Of a stretch of 64,000 nucleotides of DNA, positions 1-8,229 are shown piece by piece. The number at the start of each line of letters is the position of its first letter. Positions within the stretch are counted from its first letter, which is position 1. Source of the stretch: Bifidobacterium felsineum. GTDB lineage: Bacteria > Actinomycetota > Actinomycetes > Actinomycetales > Bifidobacteriaceae. Below the pieces are notes generated by a model. That model was not told the origin of the DNA and did not search any database. It saw nothing but the letters and a program-made list of their open reading frames with translations. The DNA is taken from NCBI RefSeq assembly GCF_002802915.1, contig NZ_PEBJ01000001.1, forward strand, positions 682,001 to 746,000, given 5' to 3'. A program made the translations under genes and the position numbers.

Positions 1-252
1 GCGTTCGACGGTGCCGAGAAGCTGGTCGAGGAGCTCGAAGCCAACGGTGTCGAGGTCATCTACGATGACCGTAAGAAGGTTTCTCCGGGCGTGAAGTTCA
101 AGGACGCCGAGCTCATCGGTGTGCCGACCATCGCCGTGGTGGGCCGCGACTTCGTCAACGACGGCACGATTGAGATTCGTGACCGCAATGGTGACAACAA
201 GGTCGCCGTGCCGGCCGACGAAGCGGTGAAGACCCTGCTCGAGCGTCTGTAA
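1..252 (+). CDS. proS: Prolyl-tRNA synthetase, C-terminal end (partial)
   Basis: Frame 1 is open from the window edge and ends with TAA. The 83 residues read as the class IIa anticodon-binding domain of a prokaryotic prolyl-tRNA synthetase: a YDDR segment followed by SPGVKFKDAELIGVP and an IEIRDRNGD segment, then a short C-terminal helix. The enzyme charges tRNA-Pro in the cytoplasm. The catalytic core lies upstream of the window. A strong terminator follows at 279, so this is the end of its transcript. The assignment rests on the anticodon domain alone. Confidence 0.85.
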   Translation, partial: AFDGAEKLVEELEANGVEVIYDDRKKVSPGVKFKDAELIGVPTIAVVGRDFVNDGTIEIRDRNGDNKVAVPADEAVKTLLERL

Positions 253-278
253 AGGCTTGCGCTGAGCTGCCTGTGACG

Positions 279-315
279 AACGCCATCCTGCTTATCTGCA
301 GGGTGGCGTTTTTTT
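279..315 (+). terminator. Rho-independent terminator after proS
   Basis: Perfect 13-bp arms (AACGCCATCCTGC at 279-291 and its complement at 298-310) with a 6-nt loop run into a T tract at 309-315. Confidence 0.92.
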
Positions 316-331
316 GTTTTTGTTGTGTTCT

Positions 332-385
332 TGTGGATAACCGAAAGTTATCCACAGCGCTGCAAACCCCGTCACAGTATCCACA
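332..385. promoter_or_regulatory. Cluster of three DnaA-box-like sites upstream of ssb
   Basis: TGTGGATAA at 332-340 is a perfect DnaA box on the minus strand. TTATCCACA at 348-356 is a perfect box on the plus strand, 7 bp away in inverted orientation. GTATCCACA at 377-385 has one mismatch. They lie between the proS terminator and ssb. DnaA binding to TTATCCACA is established; a role here (ssb control or DnaA titration) is inferred. No AT-rich unwinding element or dnaA/dnaN is visible, so this is not called an origin. Confidence 0.5.
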
Positions 386-513
386 TTTGCCAGTCGCCCT
401 TGTGCTATTGAACCGCTGTGCCTCACAGTGGAGATACCGCCAAATTCGCCGATCGATGATGACAGCGGATGATTTGGCGGTCCACGGCATTGTGATGAAT
501 GAAAGGACTGATC

Positions 514-1011
514 ATGGCAATACAACAGGCAACGGTTACAATAACCGGTTTCGTGGCGACCGATCCCATACTGAAGGAAACGCCGAATTTTTCCGTGCTG
601 AATTTCCGTGTTGGATCGAACAGATCGCGTCTTGACATGTCTACAGGGGAGTGGAAGGATCTCGGCTCATGCTGGATTCCGGTCAAAGCTTTTCGGGCGT
701 TGGCGGTAAACACTCACAAATCCATCCGCAAAGGGGACAAGCTCATCGTTCTTGGAACGCTGACCACTGAACAATGGAAAACTGAGCAAGGTGAGACGCG
801 CAGTCGGATGGTGCTCGAGGCCAGCAACATCGGCCACGATTTCAACTACGCGACGACCACGTTGACCAAGGTGCCGCGTGCTAATCAGGAGAATAAAACT
901 GAAAACACCGCGGCTCAAGGCGTCACACTCCAAACTCGTTCGGAGGAGGAACCGAATCAGCGGCAGGATGCGCCAGTTGACGATGATTTTGAAAATAGCC
1001 CTGGAATATAA
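514..1011 (+). CDS. ssb: Single-stranded DNA-binding protein
   Basis: 165 residues. The first 110 or so form an SSB OB-fold: ATVTITGFVATDPILKE, then NFRVGSNR, WKDLGSCWIPVKAF, an IRKGDKLIVLGTL strand and a methyl-acceptor-like SRMVLEASNIGHD end. The tail is acidic and disordered and ends DDDFENSPGI, an acidic tip of the kind SSBs use to recruit partner proteins, although it lacks the classic DDDIPF ending. It binds ssDNA in replication, repair or recombination. ATG at 514 is chosen because GAAAGGA lies 7 nt upstream; an in-frame ATG at 499 lies before that site. The gene stands alone rather than between rpsF and rpsR, so it may be a second, accessory SSB. DnaA-like boxes precede it. Confidence 0.85.
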   Translation: MAIQQATVTITGFVATDPILKETPNFSVLNFRVGSNRSRLDMSTGEWKDLGSCWIPVKAFRALAVNTHKSIRKGDKLIVLGTLTTEQWKTEQGETRSRMVLEASNIGHDFNYATTTLTKVPRANQENKTENTAAQGVTLQTRSEEEPNQRQDAPVDDDFENSPGI

Positions 1012-1021
1012 GGAAATACGG

Positions 1022-1060
1022 TGGTGGGGCGTAAATCAACCTTGGATTTACGCCCCACCA
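1022..1060. terminator. Perfect 16-bp inverted repeat between convergent ssb and the M13 peptidase
   Basis: TGGTGGGGCGTAAATC at 1022-1037 pairs perfectly with 1045-1060 around a 7-nt loop. No T tract follows on either strand. Its place between two convergent genes suggests a bidirectional terminator or mRNA 3' end protector. Confidence 0.55.
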
Positions 1061-1104
1061 GTTACTGGATTCAGTGCGATAGTCACCGCAGAATACCGAT
1101 AGTG

Positions 1105-3285
1105 CTACCAGATGTGTACGCGGTGCTCAGGTGCGAGCCACATGGCGTCGTCCTCATGCACGCCGAACGCATCGTAGAACAGGTCCACATTGCTGACGAT
1201 GCCATTGGTGCGGAATTCGGCGGGGGAGTGCGGGTCAATTTGCAGGTACTGCTCGGCCAGCTCATCGCGGTTCTTGGTGCGCCAGATGGAGGCATAGCTC
1301 AGGAAGAAACGCTGCAATCCGGTGAAGCAGTCGATTTCGGGAGCAGTGTCCAGCAGCGCCTTGATGGCGGCTGGAGAGCCATTTTCGTCGCCATCGTTGG
1401 TGATGGTGCCTGCGGCCTTGCCGAGTGCGAACGCATAGGCCTTGAGTGCGATGTTCACACCGCCCAAGTCGCCGATGTTCTCGCCGATGGTCAAAGCGCC
1501 GTTGACGTGCGGAGCCTTATCCGGCTCATCGGCGTACTTTTCGGCCAGCTGCAGCGGCACAAAACCGTTGTACTGCTCGATAAGCGCCTTGGTGCGTTCT
1601 TCGAAGTTCTTGCGGTCCTCGTCGGTCCACCAGTTGTTGAGCTTGCCGTCGCCATCGTACTGGGAGCCCTGATCGTCGAAACCGTGGCCGATCTCGTGGC
1701 CGATTACGGCACCGATGCCGCCATAATTAGCAGCGTCATCGGCTTCGGGGTCGAAGAACGGAGGTTGCAGGATGGCTGCCGGGAACACGATGACGTTCAT
1801 GCTTGGCTCGTAGTAAGCGTTCACCGTTTGCGGGTTCATCAGCCATTCGTCCTTGTCGGCGGGCTTGCCCACCTTAGCCAGCTGATAGCCGGTCTCATAG
1901 AGGTTGGCTGCCTTGGCGTTGTCGGCGAGCACGGCATCAGCGGAAACGTCCAATGCGGAGTAGTCGCGCCAATGGTTGGTGTAGCCGATCTTCGGTGTGA
2001 ACTTGGAAAGCTTTTCGAGAGCCTTGGCCTTGGTGGTCTCGCCCAGCCAATCGGAGTTCGTGATGGACACGCGATAGGCGTCGATCAAGTTCGCCACAAG
2101 CTGTTCCATACGCTTCTTGGAGCTTTCCGGGAAGTGGCGGCGCACATATTCCTGACCTACGTCTTCACCGCAGATACCGTTGACCAGGCTCACGCCGCGC
2201 TTCCAGCGGTCACGCTGCTTCTTGGCGCCGGAAAGCACCTTACCGAAGAAGTCGAAGTTGGTGGCGTCGAACACACGGGAAAGCATGCTGGCGGAGCCGA
2301 CGATGGCATGTACGCGGGCCCAAAGCTTGAGATCAGCCAAGTCGGCATCAGCCCAGAACTGGTCAAGACCGGTTAGGAAGCTCGGCTCGTGCACGATCGT
2401 GCGGGCGAACACGGACTTGAAATCGATGGGCTGGACCTTCGCGGCGGTGGTCGCATCATATGCGGATTGCCATGCGCCGATCCAGGAGTCCAAATCGAAG
2501 TTCCTCAGCGTTGCGGCGAGGTCAGCGTAATCGGTGGGGTTGTACGTTTTCACCGAGTCGCGAGTGGCCACATTATCCCAATGGTTGGCGGCGATTTTGG
2601 TCTCCACTTCAAGGAAGTGGCGGGCCATGGCCAGTGCGGCTTCACTCGGCGTCACTGTCGGTGCCTCGTCGCTGCTGTCTTCGGCGGATAGCGGCAGTTC
2701 ATCGCCGCCATTGGATTCGGCGGCGGGCGCATAACCGGCGTTTACCAGTTGCGCGGCCACCATCGCCACATATGCCTCACGCACGGGGGCGTAATGATCT
2801 TCGCGGTAGTAGGCCTCGTCGGGAAGCATGATGCCGCCCTGTTCGATGTGTGCAATGTTCAGATCGGGATTACCAGGGTCGCCATATACGGCCAGGCCAA
2901 ACAGGTCCGGTCCGCCGGCAGGGTTGATGGTGCCGAGCACGCGGGTGAGTGCGGCTTTATCGATGGCGGAATCAATCAGATCCAATTCGTCGCGAATCGG
3001 GTCAAGTCCAGCTTCCTCAATGGCTTCAGTGTTGAGGTACGAACGATACAGCGCCTGAGATTTGGCGGCGGGGGAGTCGCTATCCTCCAAGATCTCGCGT
3101 ACTTGGTTCTCGGCATCCTCGGCGAGCTTATCGAAAGAGCCGTAGCGAGAACGGTCGTCCGGTAACCGGTAGGTGTCGATCCACGGTCCGTTTACATAAC
3201 GGAACAGATCATTGACCGGCTTGATGGTGGATGAGAACGATGATGGGTCGATGCCCGACTTCGTTGTTGCGGTTTCGTTAGTCAT
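1105..3285 (-). CDS. pepO: M13 family zinc metallopeptidase (PepO/neprilysin-like)
   Basis: 726 residues, the normal length for bacterial PepO endopeptidases, which cut oligopeptides. The C-terminal half holds the gluzincin site: NAYYEPSMNVIVFPAAILQPPFF leads into HEIGHGFDDQG (HExxH, around residue 528), and ENIGDLGGV supplies the third zinc ligand and the conserved Asp. The N-terminal half is the helical M13_N domain (DLFRYVNGPWIDTYRLPDD at its start). There is no signal peptide or membrane segment, so it is probably cytoplasmic and works on imported peptides. ATG at 3285 fits a leaderless start (TAGGCT 7 nt upstream); a GGAGGG lies only 1 nt from the ATG, too close to act as a normal ribosome site. 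Confidence 0.93.
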   Translation of the reverse strand: MTNETATTKSGIDPSSFSSTIKPVNDLFRYVNGPWIDTYRLPDDRSRYGSFDKLAEDAENQVREILEDSDSPAAKSQALYRSYLNTEAIEEAGLDPIRDELDLIDSAIDKAALTRVLGTINPAGGPDLFGLAVYGDPGNPDLNIAHIEQGGIMLPDEAYYREDHYAPVREAYVAMVAAQLVNAGYAPAAESNGGDELPLSAEDSSDEAPTVTPSEAALAMARHFLEVETKIAANHWDNVATRDSVKTYNPTDYADLAATLRNFDLDSWIGAWQSAYDATTAAKVQPIDFKSVFARTIVHEPSFLTGLDQFWADADLADLKLWARVHAIVGSASMLSRVFDATNFDFFGKVLSGAKKQRDRWKRGVSLVNGICGEDVGQEYVRRHFPESSKKRMEQLVANLIDAYRVSITNSDWLGETTKAKALEKLSKFTPKIGYTNHWRDYSALDVSADAVLADNAKAANLYETGYQLAKVGKPADKDEWLMNPQTVNAYYEPSMNVIVFPAAILQPPFFDPEADDAANYGGIGAVIGHEIGHGFDDQGSQYDGDGKLNNWWTDEDRKNFEERTKALIEQYNGFVPLQLAEKYADEPDKAPHVNGALTIGENIGDLGGVNIALKAYAFALGKAAGTITNDGDENGSPAAIKALLDTAPEIDCFTGLQRFFLSYASIWRTKNRDELAEQYLQIDPHSPAEFRTNGIVSNVDLFYDAFGVHEDDAMWLAPEHRVHIW

Positions 3286-3292
3286 GCCCTCC

Positions 3293-3298
3293 AGCCTA
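3293..3298 (-). promoter_or_regulatory. Candidate -10 of a leaderless promoter for the M13 peptidase
   Basis: TAGGCT on the minus strand, then 7 nt, then ATG. The same hexamer and spacing occur before map at 4350. Confidence 0.45.
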
Positions 3299-3456
3299 GA
3301 CCATGATGTGGCGGGTTCGTCTCACTGTATTGGGCTGTGGGCTTATTTCGTAGTTCGCAACTCAATAATTAGACACCATGACTACCTGTGCATATGGTGT
3401 GAATTAGGCAGTTTGTCTAAAATTGGTGACTGGAACATGAAGTGAAAGGAGCCATG

Positions 3457-4338
3457 ATGAGCGACCCGAATTTCAACAACCAGAACCCGGATGCCTCGCA
3501 GTCGGGGCAGCCTCAGTACGGCGCATACGACACCAATCACGGCGGTCAATACCCGCCGCAGAATAACGCGAATCAGACCAACCAGAACCCGTACTACGGT
3601 CCGTATGCCACCAATCCCAACGGGCAGCCGTATGGTCAGTACGGACCATACGGTCAGCAGCCTTATAGCGGCTACGGCCAACCCAATGCATCCACGCCCA
3701 ACAATACCGATGATGGTCAGGACTTCGATCCTTTTGCTGGTCAGCCAAATTGGTATGCCGGCGACTTCAACCCGTTCCGTCTGATCGAGGAATGGCTGCC
3801 GCAGCGCGCCAAGTCCACCATCCGCGTGATTTACGGCGTAGTAGGCGTCGCCGCCATTGCCCTCGGTGCTGCACTGCTGATTTCGCCGAATAAAACATTG
3901 GCGTTGGCTGCACTGCTACTGGGCATCTACTTTGTGATTTCTGGCGTGGTGCGCATTGTCAGCGCTTTGGTGGTGCCGGCCTTACCAGGAGGTTGGCGCG
4001 TGCTGGACGTGCTCATAGGCATACTGCTTACCTTCGGTGGTGTAGTGGTCGTGCGCAATTACGGTTTGACCGGCCAGACTCTGGCCTTGCTCGTCACTTT
4101 GATGGTGGGCTTCGGGTGGATTATGGAAGGCGTGATGGCGCTGGTGGAATCCTGGCGCATCCCACGCTCCGGTTGGGCCATCGCCTACGCCATTATCTCC
4201 ATCATCGCCGGTTTCGTGGTGCTGATGAGCCCGTTAAGCTCCACGGTTTTCATGATTATCTTCGGCGGTTGCGCGATGATAGTGATGGGCATCACGGCCA
4301 TGATTCGCGCGTTCACCTTTGGAAAACCGCGCAAGTAG
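3457..4338 (+). CDS. DUF308/HdeD-like membrane protein with Gln/Asn/Tyr/Pro-rich N-terminus
   Basis: About 293 residues. Residues 1-105 are a low-complexity, probably unstructured cytoplasmic tail rich in N, Q, Y, G and P with repeated YGQYGPYGQQP-type units. Residues 115-290 form about six transmembrane helices, paired as in the HdeD/DUF308 family (for example IRVIYGVVGVAAIALGAALLI, LALAALLLGIYFVISGVVRIV, AYAIISIIAGFVVLM). The family function is not settled; E. coli HdeD is linked to acid resistance. Start: AAAGGA at 3445-3450 suits ATG at 3457 better than ATG at 3454 (3 nt) or GTG at 3442. map follows 24 nt after the stop. Confidence 0.75.
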   Translation: MSDPNFNNQNPDASQSGQPQYGAYDTNHGGQYPPQNNANQTNQNPYYGPYATNPNGQPYGQYGPYGQQPYSGYGQPNASTPNNTDDGQDFDPFAGQPNWYAGDFNPFRLIEEWLPQRAKSTIRVIYGVVGVAAIALGAALLISPNKTLALAALLLGIYFVISGVVRIVSALVVPALPGGWRVLDVLIGILLTFGGVVVVRNYGLTGQTLALLVTLMVGFGWIMEGVMALVESWRIPRSGWAIAYAIISIIAGFVVLMSPLSSTVFMIIFGGCAMIVMGITAMIRAFTFGKPRK

Positions 4339-4349
4339 GGCGCTGTGAG

Positions 4350-4355
4350 TAGGCT
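4350..4355 (+). promoter_or_regulatory. Candidate -10 of a leaderless promoter for map
   Basis: TAGGCT, 7 nt, then ATG at 4363. It lies only 11 nt after the upstream stop codon, so map may have its own start site in addition to read-through. Confidence 0.45.
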
Positions 4356-4362
4356 GGCAGGC

Positions 4363-5145
4363 ATGATCGAACTGAAAACCCCTCGTGAAATCGAGGAAAT
4401 GAAGCCTGCCGGCCGTTTTGTCGGCGGCATTTTGAAGGAACTGCAGGAAACCACCAAGGTCGGCACCAATCTGCTGGAAATCGACGAATTCGTTCACAAG
4501 AAGATTGTCGATCGCAAGGGTGCGGAATCCTGCTACGTGGATTACGCTCCTGATTTCGGCACCGGTCCGTTCGCCCACTACATCTGCACGTCCGTCAACG
4601 ATGCCGTGCTGCATGGCATTCCGTACGACTACAACCTGAAGGACGGCGATTTGGTCTCTCTCGACCTCGCCATCTCCGTGGACGGCTGGGTTGCCGACTC
4701 CGCAGTGAGCTTCGTGGTCGGCAAGGATCCTGATCCGGAAGACCTGCGACTCATCAAGTGCACCGAAGAGGCGCTGGCCGCCGCCATCGACGTGGCCAAG
4801 CCGGGCAACCGCCTTGGTGACATCTCCAGCACCATCGGCGACGTTGCCCGTACCTACGGTTACCCGATCAACCTCGAATTCGGCGGTCATGGTGTGGGCC
4901 ACATCATGCACGGCGACCCGCATGTGCCGAATGACGGCAAGGCTCACCACGGCTACAAGCTGCGTGAAGGTCTGGTCATCGCCATCGAACCGTGGTTCCT
5001 GAAGACCACTGATGAGATCTACCAGGATCCGAAGGACGGCTGGACGCTGCGCTCCGAAGACGGTTCCCGTGGCGCTCATTCCGAGCACACCATCGCCATC
5101 ACCGAAAACGGCCCGATCATCTTCACCGATCGCACCAACCTGTGA
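4363..5145 (+). CDS. map: Methionine aminopeptidase, type I
   Basis: 260 residues, typical for a type I enzyme that removes the initiator Met from nascent proteins. It starts MIELKTPREIEEMKPAGRFV. The metal site is visible: the two Asp in the LSLDLAISVDGWVADSAVSF stretch, His in EFGGHGVGHIMHGDPH, Glu in LVIAIEPWF and Glu near the end in GAHSEHTIAITENGPII. ATG at 4363 is preferred to GTG at 4345 because the protein aligns from this Met and a leaderless -10 precedes it; no Shine-Dalgarno is evident. A strong terminator follows. Confidence 0.93.
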   Translation: MIELKTPREIEEMKPAGRFVGGILKELQETTKVGTNLLEIDEFVHKKIVDRKGAESCYVDYAPDFGTGPFAHYICTSVNDAVLHGIPYDYNLKDGDLVSLDLAISVDGWVADSAVSFVVGKDPDPEDLRLIKCTEEALAAAIDVAKPGNRLGDISSTIGDVARTYGYPINLEFGGHGVGHIMHGDPHVPNDGKAHHGYKLREGLVIAIEPWFLKTTDEIYQDPKDGWTLRSEDGSRGAHSEHTIAITENGPIIFTDRTNL

Positions 5146-5194
5146 TTGCCTAAGCAGCCTTATACTGCATCGCCCACCCACGGTGTGGCGATTC

Positions 5195-5283
5195 CTCCAC
5201 GGTGTGGTAAACGAAAAATGGCTTATTTCTGCGGTTTTAGCGGAATGGTCATAGTGTTGTTTGCCACACCGTGGAGTTTTTTT
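5195..5283 (+). terminator. Terminator after map with long loop
   Basis: CTCCACGGTGTGG-AAAC at 5195-5212 pairs with 5259-5276 around a 46-nt loop and is followed directly by seven T residues. Confidence 0.75.
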
Positions 5284-5419
5284 ATTATTGCGGCGTAATA
5301 ATATGCGTTTTTGAGACAGCAACTTGCATTGAAACACTCGTGCCATATAGTGAGCCATACTTTTGAACCGAATGGCATATCCATCGGTATCAGCTCGTAT
5401 GTAATAGGGAGCAACAAGT

Positions 5420-6712
5420 ATGGCAACAGCCCAGCTGAATGTGGATGACAGCAAATACACCTTGCCTGTGGTGAAGGCGACGGCGGGTGCGGACGGCATC
5501 GTCGTCTCAAAGTTGCGCAACGACGGCTGGGTGACGCTTGACCCCGGCTTTTTGACCACCGCACAGTGCGAGTCGAAAATCACCTACATCGATGGCAAGC
5601 ATTCGATTCTGCGTTATCGTGGCTATCCGATTGAACAACTCTGCGATCAGTCCGATTTCCTTGAAGTTGCTTGGCTGTTGCGTCACGGCGAGCTGCCCAG
5701 CAAGGAACAATACGAGAAATTCGTCTCCGACATCAACCACCGCACGATGGTGGGTGAGGACTTCCGTACGTTCATGGGTTCGTTCCCCCGTACCGCGCAT
5801 CCGATGAGCGTGCTCGCCTCCGCCATCAACGCGCTCGCCACGTTCTACCCGGATACCACGGATATTTCCGATTCCGACCAACTCGATGAGGCTGCAATCA
5901 TCATCATGGCCAAGGTGCGCACGATTGTCTCCTACATCTTCCGCCGTCGCCGCGATGAGCCGATGCTCTACCCGGATTATGCACGCGGTTATGTAGATGA
6001 TTTCCTGCGCATGTGCTTCGCCGTACCCTACGAGCCATTCGAATCCGACCCACTGTATGTGCATGCGCTTGGACGATTGCTGATTATTCATGCCGACCAT
6101 GAACAGAACTGCTCAACCTCCGTGGTGCGCATCGCTGGCTCAGCGCACGCCAATTTGTATTCCGCCGTGGCCGCCGGTGTGAATGCGCTCTCCGGACCGC
6201 TGCATGGTGGTGCGAACGAAGCTGTACTGCGCCAGTTGAAGGCAATTCGCGACTCCGGCAAGACGGTTACGGAGTTCGTGGAAGAGGCCAAGAAGAACGG
6301 TCAGAAGATCTCCGGCCTCGGACACCGCGTCTACAAGTCCTACGATCCGCGTGCTGCCATCGCCAAGCAGTACTTGGAAAAGATCATGGAACGTGAGGAT
6401 ACCTCCAAGCTACCGGCTGACGAGCGCGCATTGTTTGATGTGGCCGTGGAACTGGAACGTATCGCGCTAAGCGACGAATATTTCGTATCCCGTAATCTGT
6501 ATCCGAATGTGGATTTCTACACTGGGTTGATTTACCGCGCCATCGGCTTCGACCCGGCCATGTTCACCACGCTGTTTGCTCTGGGCCGCATTCCCGGCTG
6601 GATTGCCCAGTACCGTGAGATGCTCGCCGATCCAAACACCAAGATCGGCCGCCCGCGCCAGGTCTACACCGGCCCCGTCGAGCGCAACTATGTGCCGCTC
6701 GACGAACGCTAA
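5420..6712 (+). CDS. gltA: Citrate synthase, type II
   Basis: 430 residues with all citrate synthase landmarks: HADHEQNCSTSVVRIAGS (first catalytic His region), GPLHGGANEAVL (second His) and GLGHRVYKSYDPRAA with the citrate-binding His/Arg; the catalytic Asp is in the following VDFYTGLIYRAIG region. It condenses oxaloacetate with acetyl-CoA. Bifidobacteria have an incomplete citrate cycle, so the likely role is 2-oxoglutarate and glutamate synthesis (inference). ATG at 5420 has AGGGAG at a good distance. The gene sits alone between two terminators. Confidence 0.95.
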   Translation: MATAQLNVDDSKYTLPVVKATAGADGIVVSKLRNDGWVTLDPGFLTTAQCESKITYIDGKHSILRYRGYPIEQLCDQSDFLEVAWLLRHGELPSKEQYEKFVSDINHRTMVGEDFRTFMGSFPRTAHPMSVLASAINALATFYPDTTDISDSDQLDEAAIIIMAKVRTIVSYIFRRRRDEPMLYPDYARGYVDDFLRMCFAVPYEPFESDPLYVHALGRLLIIHADHEQNCSTSVVRIAGSAHANLYSAVAAGVNALSGPLHGGANEAVLRQLKAIRDSGKTVTEFVEEAKKNGQKISGLGHRVYKSYDPRAAIAKQYLEKIMEREDTSKLPADERALFDVAVELERIALSDEYFVSRNLYPNVDFYTGLIYRAIGFDPAMFTTLFALGRIPGWIAQYREMLADPNTKIGRPRQVYTGPVERNYVPLDER

Positions 6713-6790
6713 CAGTGATTTGGCATGCTTCTAGGATATGGATGATATTTGCTCAATATGTGGTGCGTTGCGTGGGGGAATATCGATTAG

Positions 6791-6945
6791 CCCGAGGATT
6801 TGCCCCACTGGGTGGGTGTTTAGTGAGTCAAATCTTCGAGTCTGTTGTGGATGTGCCGCGTTAAGAGAGCTTACTGAGGCAATGTGCCTATTGAGCCGAG
6901 GTTTTGCCCCGGTGGATATGCGCTCAGTGAAGCAAAACCTCGAGT
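6791..6945. repeat. Two tandem related hairpins between gltA and dapD
   Basis: Hairpin 1 spans 6791-6840 and hairpin 2 spans 6895-6945. Both have a CCGAGGnTTTGCCCC left side and a CAGTGA/TAGTGA-CAAA-CGAG right side. Inner bases differ but pairing is kept: GATTTG pairs with CAAATC in copy 1, GGTTTTGC with GCAAAACC in copy 2. No open frame of substance lies in this 300-nt gap. Confidence 0.6.
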
Positions 6946-6946
6946 G

Positions 6947-7001
6947 ACATACGAAGATGCCTCGCTGAAGTATCAAGTGAGGCATCTTCGTATGTGTTTT
7001 T
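6947..7001 (+). terminator. Terminator in the gltA-dapD gap
   Basis: Perfect 17-bp arms (ACATACGAAGATGCCTC at 6947-6963 and complement at 6979-6995), 15-nt loop, T tract 6997-7001 on the plus strand. It would stop gltA transcripts and may also fold at the 3' end of dapD mRNA from the other side. Confidence 0.8.
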
Positions 7002-7013
7002 ATGATTATCTGC

Positions 7014-8033
7014 TCAGTTCTTGTGGAGCTTGGCGTTGAGTTCAATGCCCACCTTGCGATAGCGGGCTTCGATACGGCCATTCACCGAGTTGCGGATGAA
7101 GAGGATATTGTCCTTGCCGGAAAGATCCGCGCCCTTGACTACCTCGAGCGGCTCGCCGGCTGCAGCCTTGGCCTTATCCCAAATGGTCACCTTGGTGCCG
7201 GCGGTGACGTATAGGCCGGCTTCGACCACGCAGTTGTCGCCCAAGGAAATACCGATGCCGGCGTTGGCGCCCAGCAGGGAATGCTCGCCGATGGAGTTGC
7301 GTAGCTTGCCGCCGCCGGAGAGGGTGCCCATGATGGAGGCGCCGCCGCCGATATCGGAACCATTGCCGACCACAACGCCCTGGGAGACGCGGCCTTCGAC
7401 CATGGAAACGCCGAGGGTGCCGGCGTTGAAGTTCACGAAGCCGGCGTGCATCACGGTGGTGCCGGCGGATAGGTAGGCGCCCAGACGCACACGGTCGGCG
7501 TCACCGATGCGAACGCCGGTGGGCACAACATAATCGATCATGCGCGGGAACTTGTCGACGCCGAACACGTTGACGGTGGTGGCTGGGGCAGCGGCAGGAA
7601 GACCGGCCTGCGTGGCGAAAGCCAGAGCGGCATCGGTGGCGGCACGCTCCACATCGGCCTTGCGCAGGGTAAAGTCCTCGACGGCGAACGGGCCGTAGTT
7701 GGTCCATACCACATTGTTGAGCTGGGCGAAGATGCCGTCCAGATTCAGCGTATTCGGCTGAGCCATGCGCATGCTCAGCAGGTGCAGCTTCAGGTAGGCA
7801 TCGGCGGCGGAGTTGATCGGTTCATCAAGCTGGCTGACGGTGAAAACCGGAATGCGGCGGATGCCGCGGGCATCAGGCTCGTCGTATACCAGAGTGCCGA
7901 AGTTATGGTTCGGGCGATCGGCTTCGGCCGGTGCCTCGCCGAGTGTCAGTTCCGGATACCAGACATCCAGGGTGTTGCCGGCAGCATCAATGCTGGCCAG
8001 ACCCCAGCCCCATGCAGTGCGCTCTTCGCTCAT
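7014..8033 (-). CDS. dapD: 2,3,4,5-tetrahydropyridine-2,6-dicarboxylate N-succinyltransferase
   Basis: 339 residues. It catalyses succinylation of tetrahydrodipicolinate in the diaminopimelate/lysine pathway. The C-terminal half is a left-handed beta-helix of hexapeptide repeats ([35 protein letters not shown] and the [18 protein letters not shown] turn), as in actinobacterial DapD. The N-terminus [19 protein letters not shown] is the usual start of the long actinobacterial form. ATG at 8033 is chosen because AAGGAG lies 7 nt upstream; an upstream in-frame ATG at 8117 would add 28 unsupported residues. Confidence 0.93.
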   Translation of the reverse strand: MSEERTAWGWGLASIDAAGNTLDVWYPELTLGEAPAEADRPNHNFGTLVYDEPDARGIRRIPVFTVSQLDEPINSAADAYLKLHLLSMRMAQPNTLNLDGIFAQLNNVVWTNYGPFAVEDFTLRKADVERAATDAALAFATQAGLPAAAPATTVNVFGVDKFPRMIDYVVPTGVRIGDADRVRLGAYLSAGTTVMHAGFVNFNAGTLGVSMVEGRVSQGVVVGNGSDIGGGASIMGTLSGGGKLRNSIGEHSLLGANAGIGISLGDNCVVEAGLYVTAGTKVTIWDKAKAAAGEPLEVVKGADLSGKDNILFIRNSVNGRIEARYRKVGIELNAKLHKN

Positions 8034-8170
8034 GTATTGCTCCTTATATTGTGCGCGTGTTCTTTCGCGTAACGTGAAGTAATCACTGATTTCTAAGCTT
8101 AATGGGTGGTACAGCACGGTCGCATACGGTTTTCAGGTTATGGCGCGCGATTTATTGCATGCAACATATG

Positions 8171-8218
8171 CCTACCCCTCAGTCAGCTGCGCTGCCAGCT
8201 CCCCTGACAAGGGGAGCC
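8171..8218. repeat. Dispersed GGCTCCCC palindromic repeat, copy 1
   Basis: CCCCTCAGTCAGCTGCGCTG then a hairpin AGCTCCCCT-GACA-AGGGGAGC. The same unit recurs at about 14106 (short), 23282, 35995, 42997 and 62163. Confidence 0.7.
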
Positions 8219-8229
8219 AAAATGGTGGT

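Noticed and set aside
332..385. Origin of replication
   Set aside because: Only three DnaA-like boxes, no dnaA/dnaN neighbours and no AT-rich region; kept as a DnaA-site cluster only.
1021..2376. 451-codon open frame antisense to the M13 peptidase
   Set aside because: Composition is the mirror of the peptidase reading frame, with no recognisable domain and no ribosome site; the peptidase motifs on the other strand are decisive.
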